Assembly: GCA_046350295.1 (NCBI GenBank)
Contig: JAXMAR010000043.1
Location: forward strand, 1-64,000
Reading direction: 5' to 3'
From: JAXMAR01 sp046350295
GTDB taxonomy: Bacteria > Planctomycetota > Planctomycetia > Gemmatales > Gemmataceae
Length of the DNA stretch: 64,000 nucleotides
Positions 1 to 6,711 of this stretch are shown here, in pieces. The notes under the pieces are model-generated. The model was not told where the DNA came from. It worked only from the letters and a program-made list of their open reading frames with translations, and did no database searches. Position 1 is the stretch's first letter, and every line of letters begins with the position of its first letter. The translations under genes and the position numbers were made by a program.

Positions 1-409
1 CGAGCGTGAGGAAGGCGAGCGACATGTGGGCGCTCCAGTGCCAGGCCTGAAGCTGCACGCCGGCCCCGGCCGCCGAGGTCGCGATGGCCGCGAGCATGGC
101 GAACAGGGCAGGGGGGAAGGTCTTGCGCTTCAGCTCGCGCGTCTCCTTGTGCCAGGGCTCATCCGGCAGCTTGTAGGCGAGCGTCACCTCCTTCACCCAG
201 CGCCCCGTGCCGAGGAAGTAAGTGAAGATGAGGCAGTGAGCGAGCAGGAGGCCAAGGGCGGTGACGAGCCCGAGAAAGAAGTGGACGAGGAAGATGTTTT
301 TCTTGAACTCGGTCACCTCGGTATGGAAGAAGGACCAGAAGCCAAGGCCGATGGTGGCGACGAGGGCGATGGTGAGCAGAGCGGCGAGGAAGCGGTAGGT
401 GTGAGCCAT
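1..409 (-). CDS. Membrane protein, N-terminal part (runs off the left edge)
   Basis: An ATG at 409 opens a frame on the minus strand that stays open to base 1, so at least 136 residues are present and the C-terminus is missing. The protein starts MAHTYRFLAALLTIALV and has three obvious hydrophobic segments at about residues 8-25, 40-66 and 100-118, with a charged cytoplasm-like stretch between the second and third (KLPDEPWHKETRELKRK). I do not recognise a named family. The layout of short membrane helices with a conserved-looking central loop suggests a small integral membrane protein. The family is unknown and only the coding assignment is supported. Confidence 0.6.
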   Translation of the reverse strand, partial: MAHTYRFLAALLTIALVATIGLGFWSFFHTEVTEFKKNIFLVHFFLGLVTALGLLLAHCLIFTYFLGTGRWVKEVTLAYKLPDEPWHKETRELKRKTFPPALFAMLAAIATSAAGAGVQLQAWHWSAHMSLAFLTL

Positions 410-472
410 TAGATATCGATCCGCCCGGAAGGCGAGGTAGAGTCAACCGTTCATCTTAGCCGGACGGGGGAT

Positions 473-885
473 TCAGTCCCAATCCGGCGGAAATAGGCCT
501 GCGACAATGAGCAGTTCACGCAGCTTGACGCGTTCCGGCTCGTTGATGTTGAGAACATCGACCGTCGCTCGGCCGCAGGGCGTGAGGCCCGCCAAGCGGG
601 CGCCTTCCCAGTTGAAGTGTCGCTGCCAACGTTGCCGACGCGGGTTGAAGAGAACGACGATGCGCCCCTTCAAGGGATCTCGGCCGCTCAAATTGCAGGA
701 TTTCGCGAGATTGCATTCATGGCACGACCACGCAAGGTTTTTCGGATGATCGCCGCCATGGTGTTTTCGCGCAATGATGTGCTCGATATGGAAAGGTAGA
801 ACGGAAGATTGCTTTCGTGCAGGTGGCAGTACTCGCAGCGTTGGCCGGCGCGCGAGCGGACGAAGGCGCGAATAGACCGTTTCAT
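473..885 (-). pseudogene. HNH endonuclease with a frameshift
   Basis: The frame from ATG 885 begins MKRSIRAFVRSRAGQRCEYC, the usual start of small HNH nucleases with a CxxC zinc knuckle. It then loses sense. The rest of the family (FHIEHIIARKHHGG, then WSCHECNLAKS with the second CxxC, then a tail ending FPPDWD) continues in another frame down to the stop at 473. The switch falls at about 785-805, near the shared LPF residues, and fits loss of one base or gain of two. The intact gene would be about 135 residues. No homopolymer sits there, so it may be a real mutation or an assembly error. Its start overlaps the stop of the upstream fragment (ATGA), so the two were once an operon. Confidence 0.7.
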
Positions 886-973
886 GCGGGCTGCTTACGC
901 TTCCCCAAAAGGATTTGCGCCTTCGCCTGGAGGATGGCAACGAAGTGGCCCGCCATGACGTACATTTCATATT
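882..973 (-). pseudogene. C-terminal fragment of a gene truncated by the ISL3 element
   Basis: An open minus-strand frame comes out of the insertion sequence at 973 and ends at the TGA at 882-884, which overlaps the ATG of the HNH gene. The readable tail contains MYVMAGHFVAILQAKAQ and then LLGKRKQPA. It could begin at ATG 965, but 27 residues is too short for a full gene. The stop-start overlap indicates translational coupling to the HNH nuclease in the ancestor. I do not recognise the family. Confidence 0.4.
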
Positions 974-2340
974 GGCTCTTCGTGAAGTCGAGTGGGTGAA
1001 TTTTACAGTTTTGGCAGCATGCAGGTGAGGATTTTCAGGCGCAGGTACTCCTCATCGCGGAAGCCGAAGGCGCGTCTTTGCAGGGAGCGGATCTTGTTGT
1101 TGAGGCCCTCGACGAAGCCCAGGGCGACTTTGTTGTCCGTGTGGCAGTAGGCGACGATGCCGTCCCAATGGGCCTCGATCATGGCGGCGAACTTCTCGTA
1201 GGGTTCGAGCCGCTGCCATTTGAGCGCGTCGCGCCAGTTGGCGAAGAAGCGTTGGGCCCAGCCCGGCGTTTCGTAGTCCCAGAGTTGCTCGAAGGACTCT
1301 TTGAGAAGGTAAGCCGTGTTGAGGCGTTTGTTGACTTTGAACAGCAGTTTCAATGCTTTCTTCCCCTTGAGGGTGAGGTTGCGCCAGCGTGACAGCAGCG
1401 TGTACTTCTGGCCCTTGATGAAACGGCGATCCTTCCCGGTCAGGCGGGCGTATTCGCTCTTGCGCACCTGATCCAAGGCCGTCTGCAAATGACGCAGCAC
1501 ATGAAATTTGTCAAAGACGATCTCGGCTTGCGGGGCGTTCCCCTCCTTGAGGGTGGAGTTGCGAAACGCCTTCCACATGTCCATGACGGCCAGGCGGATT
1601 TTGCTGGATTTTTCGCGGCCCAGCCAGGCGTAGAAGGCGTCCAGGCCCTGCTCGGAGCGGTCTTGGCCGCCGAACCAGATGGGCCGGCGGCGGATCAAGT
1701 CGCTGACGACAATGCGGTAGGAGTGGCCTCTGCCAATGGCGATCTCGTCGATGCCGATGGCCCTCGGTGTCGGGTTGCCGGCGCGGCGGAGTTGCTCGGC
1801 CATGTACTGCTTGTCGAGTTCCTTGACCGTATGCCAATCGAGGAGCAGCTCGTCGGCCACGGCCTTGATGGAACTGTCCCGGCAGCGACGTCCCACGAAG
1901 AAGGCGAAGCGTTTGGTGTAGAAGGGGTTGTTGGCCAACCAATCCAACCGCTCAGTCTTCACGGCGCCGCACCGCCAACAATCGACCCGACGAATGGCGA
2001 AGGCGAGATAGACGCGTTTGTCCCCACAGGCCAGGTCGCGCACTTGACGTGGCCTCTGATCGTAGAAGCTTGCGAACGAGTGGCCGCAGAGGCCGCATGC
2101 CGTTTTTTTCGTCGCCGCTTGAGGGTGAGGACGACGGCGCGGGAGTCGCCAAAGAGTCCGCGCACGCTGGCCAAGGGCTCGAAGCCAGGGAAGCGATAAG
2201 CGTCACGGAGTTGTCGTCGAGTTGGCATCGACTCATCGTGACAGGTTTCCAAGGGAAGGAAAGCGCCATTTTGCCAGTAAATCACGGGGCGAAATGGCTA
2301 CGAGAGGCGAAAAACCACCCACTCGACTTCACGAAGAACC
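974..2340 (-). mobile_element. ISL3-family insertion sequence, complete
   Basis: A 1367-bp element is bounded by 25-bp inverted repeats at 974-998 and 2316-2340 that differ only at the third base. The left end begins GGCTCTTCGTGAAG, and GGCTCTT-type ends are typical of the ISL3 family. The transposase lies on the minus strand and fills most of the element. ISL3 elements usually leave 8-bp target duplications. Here the bases outside the ends (TTCATATT on the left, a run of A then G on the right) do not match, so one flank has probably been rearranged since insertion. Confidence 0.85.
1003..2228 (-). CDS. ISL3 transposase, two frames joined at an A7 slippery site
   Basis: The long frame (1003-2043) encodes the DDE catalytic part, with IGIDEIAIGRGHSYRIVVSD, DMWKAFRNS, VFDKFHVLRHL and the closing NNKIRSLQRRAFGFRD typical of ISL3 transposases. 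Its zinc-finger head is present only if translation enters the frame upstream of 2043: it reads ACGLCGHSFASFYDQ and later CWRCG. The N-terminal start (MPTRRQLRDAYRFPGFEPL, ATG at 2228) is in the other frame. The two meet at seven A residues (2103-2109) read as A AAA AAA, a canonical -1 slippery heptamer, and a -1 slip there joins them exactly. The product would be about 408 residues, normal for the family. Programmed frameshifting, transcript slippage or a homopolymer error would all look like this. Confidence 0.8.
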
Positions 2341-2622
2341 AAAAAAAGGTCGTCAGCCTGGAGCGCCGATGGCGCTCAACCGCGAGCAAGCGCGTCAACA
2401 GTTCAGGCAGATGGTCCTTCGCTCGAACAGACTGCCATAGTGGGTTCTTCTCCTCGATAGCGGCGAGAAGTAGCATGACGTACTGACCGGCGATTCTCAG
2501 AGGGCAACGGCCAGCGTTCGCTAGCAATCCTCGCGATCGAGAGAGTTCCGGCCGCCAGTTTTTCCTTGATTCACATTCGTGAAGCAAGTATCATCTCGAC
2601 ATACGTTCAACCAAACGCATGG
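2341..2622. other. Gene-free gap right of the ISL3 element
   Basis: No convincing gene is visible. A minus-strand open frame (start near 2587) runs into the element's right repeat and could be the remains of an interrupted gene, but it does not rejoin in frame with the fragment on the left side of the element, and I recognise no domain in it. Base composition is already more AT-rich than the flanking chromosome. Confidence 0.4.
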
Positions 2623-4221
2623 ATGAGTAGCAGTATGCCGCTCCCTATTCCAAAGCAGAAGTTGTTCGGTGAAGTGTCGCTCGTGGAGTTGGGGAAGCTT
2701 CTAGGGGCTTTCCGGCGTTATCGCGATATATCCATTCCTGACGTGGTCGAGCGGTTCCACGCGCTCATAAAAAAGGCCAAGGACGACGATGTCTTCGTTG
2801 CTGAGGCACAATGGCTTGCATGGAAAAAGAATCTCCCAATCTATCTCAAGAAGGTTGAAGACGGAAGAAACCTACTGACCAGAAAGCCCGAGAGTCTATA
2901 TCTCCTTGCTCGTGCGTACGGTATTCCAGCACTGATGGTCGATCCTCTCCTTTCAATTGAAGTTAACGATTATTGTTTAGTACAAAGTCTTCAGAAGGAT
3001 TTTCTCCGGCCGTCCGCCGGACCTCGTCCTTTCGATGGTAAGTATTGCAGCTATAGAATCCCTGAGAAGCGACTCGAAGGAACAGATGCGTATTTCGTCG
3101 ACCTGTGCTTTCAGCCAGGCGGCGAGTCAGACGCTCACGATCATCCCGGAGACGAGCTCTTGTTGGTCTTGAAAGGTAGAGTCGAGGTCGTAATTGAGAG
3201 CTCTGGCATCCGGCAAATCTTGGACGAGGGCGAATACATTCATTTTCATTCAGAGCAACGTCACTTCGCGGCGATCACTCGGCGTACGAAGAATGCGCGC
3301 GTGTTCGTTATCCGATTCTTCCAGCTTCAAAAACAGGGAGCCGGACATGACGACATTCGTTCGGCTCTGCGTGAAATGTTGAAGATTCTGGAAGAGCCTG
3401 ATCCGAGCTTGCAGAAGGTAATGGCTCTATTTTCTGAGAAGAAGAAGGTTATTCTTCCTTGGCTGTCACAGATGATAATGGATTCAGGCTATCTTGGTGA
3501 AAGCTCTCTTGAGGGGAAAAGCGAATCCCATTTGAGAAAAACAAAGAGTGGGGAATTACTCCTTCGCGATCCCGTCGGATTGGGTGCCATGTTGACAGGC
3601 CTGAAAAGGATGTTCGGACCAACTTACCGCGATCTGGCAGATCAGTCTAAGAAAGCCCGGAAGCAGTTACACGGGATTTTACATGGTAAATCCCGTAAGG
3701 TGCACTCTGCGTTGACTCACGTCGATCTCGATGCGTTAGCCGCGATGTTCGGGAGTGAGGTTCCCTCCATTTTGCTTTATGGTTTCTTGTTTCCGGCCGT
3801 GCAATATGTGGCGACTGTTCGCAGGTCAGATCTTCATCCTGTGATGCCGCCTCTTCAGGTTCCGGACAACGCTCATTATAAGTTGCCGGCACGAACGCTC
3901 GCTGGGTCTGACATCAATGTAACGTATGTCGACCTAGATTCTAACACCTCTCCCGAGACTCAGGGCGAGACTCCATGGAATCGCCACCCAGGTTTCGAAC
4001 TCGTATTGCCGTTGCAGGGAAAGGTTCGAATCGACTTTCGTGCGGAGGAGCGGCAGGAGACTGTTGACTCCGCGATGACGCAGTATGCACACTATGCTAG
4101 CGATAGGTGTCACCGCGTGGTAAACGTGGGATCGGAAACTGCCAAGGTTTTCGTGATCCGTTTCAACGTGAGTAATGTGGACACGGGAGAAAAAAAAAGG
4201 CCCCCCACCCTACCAAGGTAG
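2623..4221 (+). CDS. Tandem HTH-cupin regulator (two XRE-cupin modules in one chain)
   Basis: The 532-residue protein is built as a duplicated HTH-cupin unit. Module 1 has an XRE-like helix-turn-helix (about residues 19-100: ELGKLLGAFRRYRD, a short insert, then VEDGRNLLTRKPESLYLLAR), followed by a cupin barrel (about 141-234) with the metal-site signature HDHPGDELLLVLKGRVEV and a later LDEGEYIHF. Module 2 has a divergent HTH (about 318-385, YRDLADQSKKARKQLHGIL) and a second cupin (about 421-515, HPGFELVLPLQGKVRI). XRE-cupin repressors are normally about 180-200 residues and dimerise, so this looks like a covalent pseudo-dimer. The gene is clearly more AT-rich than its surroundings and lies beside an insertion sequence, suggesting transfer. 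ATG 2635 is an alternative start. The ligand is unknown. Confidence 0.7.
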   Translation: MSSSMPLPIPKQKLFGEVSLVELGKLLGAFRRYRDISIPDVVERFHALIKKAKDDDVFVAEAQWLAWKKNLPIYLKKVEDGRNLLTRKPESLYLLARAYGIPALMVDPLLSIEVNDYCLVQSLQKDFLRPSAGPRPFDGKYCSYRIPEKRLEGTDAYFVDLCFQPGGESDAHDHPGDELLLVLKGRVEVVIESSGIRQILDEGEYIHFHSEQRHFAAITRRTKNARVFVIRFFQLQKQGAGHDDIRSALREMLKILEEPDPSLQKVMALFSEKKKVILPWLSQMIMDSGYLGESSLEGKSESHLRKTKSGELLLRDPVGLGAMLTGLKRMFGPTYRDLADQSKKARKQLHGILHGKSRKVHSALTHVDLDALAAMFGSEVPSILLYGFLFPAVQYVATVRRSDLHPVMPPLQVPDNAHYKLPARTLAGSDINVTYVDLDSNTSPETQGETPWNRHPGFELVLPLQGKVRIDFRAEERQETVDSAMTQYAHYASDRCHRVVNVGSETAKVFVIRFNVSNVDTGEKKRPPTLPR

Positions 4222-4232
4222 AATGAGAGGCC
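4190..4232 (-). terminator. Strong Rho-independent terminator, minus strand
   Basis: On the minus strand a 16-bp stem pairs 4217-4232 with 4199-4214 (GGCCTCTCATTCTACC against GGTAGGGTGGGGGGCC, allowing G-U pairs) around a tiny loop and is followed by nine T residues (4198-4190). The plus strand has no matching T-run, so it ends a leftward transcript, although the only leftward genes nearby lie beyond it. The stop codon of the HTH-cupin gene lies inside the stem. Confidence 0.65.
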
Positions 4233-4380
4233 CTAAAAGGTATCCGTTGTCGATTGGCAACGGTCACCCTCTAGCCGAGGGTATCCTAGCCCCCACCCGG
4301 CCTCAAATCAAGATTCACAAATCCCAAGGTTCCTTCGCGACCGGGAACGGCCGCATGGACGTCTCGCGTCTTCGGCGACG
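4190..4380 (-). ncRNA. Candidate structured RNA ending at the minus-strand terminator
   Basis: No reading frame accounts for this part of the gap. The minus strand carries two further perfect stems just before the terminator (4258-4263 with 4244-4249, and 4277-4281 with 4267-4271). A promoter-like TTGACA (minus strand, 4411-4406) and TATTGT (4390-4385) lie upstream, with a sub-optimal 15-base spacer. A 19-20 base motif at 4261-4279 recurs at 4593-4612. The 5' end is a guess, and no known RNA family was recognised by eye. Confidence 0.3.
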
Positions 4381-4585
4381 CAAGACAATAAAGGAAAAGT
4401 GGTTATGTCAAATGATTCCTTCCCTTCTTGCGCGGAAGAGGAGGGAAACAGCTCCGTCGATTGTTACGTGGAGAGTTCCTTGGCGAATTGACACTTAGCG
4501 GAAAAGCGAGAATGATAAACGTAGCGGCTAGCTTACGCCAAGATGGTGCGAAAAAGGAATTTCGGATGAAACGTCTCAAGGGTGA

Positions 4586-4625
4586 GGAGGCACGGTCACC
4601 CCTCTAGCCAAGTTGTGACGCCTCC
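4586..4625 (+). promoter_or_regulatory. Hairpin in the leader of the small membrane protein gene
   Basis: Two nested perfect stems, GGAGGC/GCCTCC (4586-4591 with 4620-4625) and GTCAC/GTGAC (4595-4599 with 4615-4619), enclose a loop containing the repeated CTCTAGCCAAG motif. The structure sits about 25 bases before the ribosome binding site of the gene at 4664, so it could act as a leader regulator. On the opposite strand it would be part of a leftward transcript. Confidence 0.35.
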
Positions 4626-4663
4626 CTCCCATCTTTGTGTTTCTCGTGTAAGGGAGGTGTCCA

Positions 4664-4903
4664 ATGAGCGAGTTCTTGCGCAGGGTTCCGAGGCCGAAGG
4701 TCCGGATCAAGACCATCCGCATTTGTCGATGTGGCGTGATCGTGATCTTACTAGCACATTTCGTGCTAATCGCGTCTCATGCCTGGCATGCCACGTTACA
4801 CAGGGACCACTTTTCGCTGGTTCACGGACTGGCCTATGCGGCAATAACCGGAGTCTTTGTCCGTAACCTGGTCCGCAAACATCGAAAAAAATTCACGAAG
4901 TAA
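4664..4903 (+). CDS. Small two-helix membrane protein, 79 residues
   Basis: An excellent Shine-Dalgarno sequence (AGGGAGGTG) sits six bases before ATG 4664, the best evidence that this short gene is real. The product has a basic N-terminus (MSEFLRRVPRPKVRIKTIRI), two hydrophobic segments (about residues 24-43, VIVILLAHFVLIA, and 53-69, LVHGLAYAAITGVFV) and a very basic tail (RKHRKKFTK). Three His residues lie between the helices. It follows the HTH-cupin regulator and a structured leader, so it could be that regulator's target, but this is inference. No family was recognised. Confidence 0.6.
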   Translation: MSEFLRRVPRPKVRIKTIRICRCGVIVILLAHFVLIASHAWHATLHRDHFSLVHGLAYAAITGVFVRNLVRKHRKKFTK

Positions 4904-4928
4904 TCCGGAACACGTCGTACCCGATCTT

Positions 4929-4960
4929 CCCCGTTTCTCACTATGATGATGCAAACGGGG
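4929..4960 (+). terminator. Terminator-like hairpin after the small membrane gene
   Basis: A perfect 8-bp stem (CCCCGTTT at 4929-4936, AAACGGGG at 4953-4960) lies 25 bases after the stop of the small membrane protein gene and is followed by ATTCTTAT, a weak T-run. It is correctly placed to end that transcript. Confidence 0.45.
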
Positions 4961-5481
4961 ATTCTTATGGTCGCGGTAGGGACCGGTCTTGCGACCAGCC
5001 CCCTGTCACATTCCCTCAGCGAGGGAACCAGGTTTTCCCATGTGGTACACTCTTGCCTCCGGTGTGAGCGAGGAAAGCGTGGCCGCGGTGTCGAATTACA
5101 CGTTGCAATATCGCCTGGAGTCGCGCGACGGAAAACGCGTGAACGGGGCGGTACACGGGACAATCCACGCGGGAAGATGAAGCGTCGGGCGGGCGTCCGG
5201 ACCGAACGGGTGCATCGGCGCCGGGGAAGGTCGGTTAGGCGTATGCCACGGGCGCGAAGCTTGCGTCGGTCGCTTTGTGTGGCTCTTGCGAGCTTGCGCT
5301 CGACGCTGCTCCGCATACCGGATTCCCTGTGCCGCTTGCTGGAGTCGCATACAGGCTCGGTCCGAATGCGAAGAAGTAAGGCCTAGCGGCACGCCGATCC
5401 CGAGCAATTCAGCGAGCCTTGGGTAGACGCTCATCCATTCCCACGCCTGCCTCGTCTTGATGGCAGAGACGTTGACGAAAG
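4961..5481. other. Gap with no convincing gene
   Basis: Several open frames overlap here on both strands and none has a good start, a ribosome site or a recognisable domain. The longest is on the minus strand (5096-5512). A plus-strand frame ending at 5180 (MWYTLASGVSEESVAAVSNY from about 5040) could be a gene remnant. This is the right edge of the AT-richer accessory segment. Confidence 0.4.
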
Positions 5482-6138
5482 ATGGAGGTTCCCATACGCA
5501 GAATCGCGGCAAGCTCGCTCGTGTTGCTGTCCCTCGTCTCCTTCACGCCCGCCGGCGAAGTCGAGAAGAAGCTAGCGCCGATCCCAGGCGTGAAGGTGAC
5601 GCTCCGCTGCGCCCTCGACGGCCCACTCGATCCGCTCGATCCCGGCAAGCACGAGATGGAATGCGTCGTACACAACGGCTCGGACAGGCCGATCCGCGTA
5701 CCGCTCGTCTACATGAGGGGTTTCAAGCAAGAGATGTCCCTGGTCGCCTCAGCGGAGTGGCCGCTCACGCTGATCGGCTGGGCAGGCGCCGTGGAGAAGA
5801 AGGACTTGCTGCTCAAGCCGGGGGAACAGGCGACCGTGTTCAAGGAGAGCCTCAACGCGCTCCTGCTGCTCGACATCAAGGAGGGGAAGGGAACGCTGAT
5901 CCCCGGCGAGAAACGTTACTACTGGAGCTGGATCGCCTGACCGGCGCCGCCGACCAGCCCGGTCTGGGCCTGGCACTTCGCCGAGAAGAAGAAGGTCTAC
6001 AACGACACGACGCTGCGCATGAGCGTCCGCATCGAAGGGGCCGTTCACGAGTCGAACGTCGTGGCCCTCAAGATAAAGGGGGTGAAGCGGGAGGAGACGA
6101 AGAAAAAGACCGGCTCGCCTGCCCGCTCCCCTCAGTGA
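5482..6138 (+). pseudogene. Exported hypothetical protein interrupted by an in-frame TGA
   Basis: The gene starts at ATG 5482 with a signal peptide (about residues 7-25, IAASSLVLLSLVSFTPAGE) and encodes a beta-rich exported protein (VKVTLRCALDGPLDPLDPGK, later WPLTLIGWAG). A TGA at 5938-5940 follows YYWSWIA. The same frame then continues for 65 more codons with matching composition (VWAWHFAEKKKVYNDTTLR, MSVRIEGAVHE) to the stop at 6136-6138. A CGA-to-TGA change would explain this. The intact protein would be about 218 residues. I do not recognise the family. Confidence 0.6.
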
Positions 6139-6141
6139 CGC

Positions 6142-6516
6142 TCACGGCTGGAACGGGACACATGGCGCCGTGATGATGCCGCCGGCGCTGCTGCGGATCG
6201 TGATCGCGGCGGGGACGGCGAACGTCCCCAGAACGGTTCCGCCATATCTGCCGCCGCCGCCGTTCTGGACCTGGCCGAGCAGCTGGCCGGACGGGAGGTA
6301 AGCGTATAGACGAGCCGCCGGGTTCGAGCTATTCGCGTTGATCAGCAGTTCGACGTACCCCCCTCCCGTGACGGCGTAATAGCACTTGTTGACGCGGATG
6401 ACGTCGACGGCGCCGCCCCCGCCTTTCTGAGCGTGGGCCGCGGCGGGCGCGATCAGGAAGGCTACGGCGAACGTGAGCGCCGGGAGCGCCGGGAAACGGA
6501 GCGTTGTTCGGGACAC
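6142..6516 (-). CDS. Small exported glycine-rich protein
   Basis: GTG 6516 is chosen as start because AAGGAG lies seven bases upstream; frames extending further have no ribosome site. The 124-residue product has a clear signal peptide (PALTFAVAFLIAPAAAHAQ, cleavage after HAQ) and a mature part of about 95 residues with glycine runs (GGGGAVDVIRVNKCYYAVTG) and two Cys (NKCYYA, APCVPF) that could form a disulphide. It is convergent with the interrupted exported gene on its left, with only a few bases between them. No family was recognised. Confidence 0.65.
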   Translation of the reverse strand: MSRTTLRFPALPALTFAVAFLIAPAAAHAQKGGGGAVDVIRVNKCYYAVTGGGYVELLINANSSNPAARLYAYLPSGQLLGQVQNGGGGRYGGTVLGTFAVPAAITIRSSAGGIITAPCVPFQP

Positions 6517-6711
6517 TGCAAATCTCCTTGGATCCGACCTCTGGGGGCCGACCTGTGATGCCCGGGTCAAGACAGGTTGGCTTCCAACCCTTCGTTCCTT
6601 GTCCCGCCGTAGAATCCATCAGGATCCAGCGCGATTGGGGACAAGAAAAAGGGAAAAAGGTCGTGCGCGCATTCCTCGGGGGCTTACGCCGCCCGGCTCG
6701 CCATCGTCTGC
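6517..6711. repeat. Gap with a degenerate GC-rich palindromic repeat
   Basis: No gene. At about 6686-6710 the sequence GGGGGCTTACGCCGCCCGGC looks like a decayed version of the palindrome seen near 31989-32009, and would form a GC-rich hairpin just past the stop of the S9 peptidase gene. Confidence 0.35.

Noticed and set aside
5938..5940. Selenocysteine at the in-frame TGA
   Set aside because: No convincing SECIS-like stem-loop directly follows, the flanking residues show no redox motif, and a CGA-to-TGA change is simpler.
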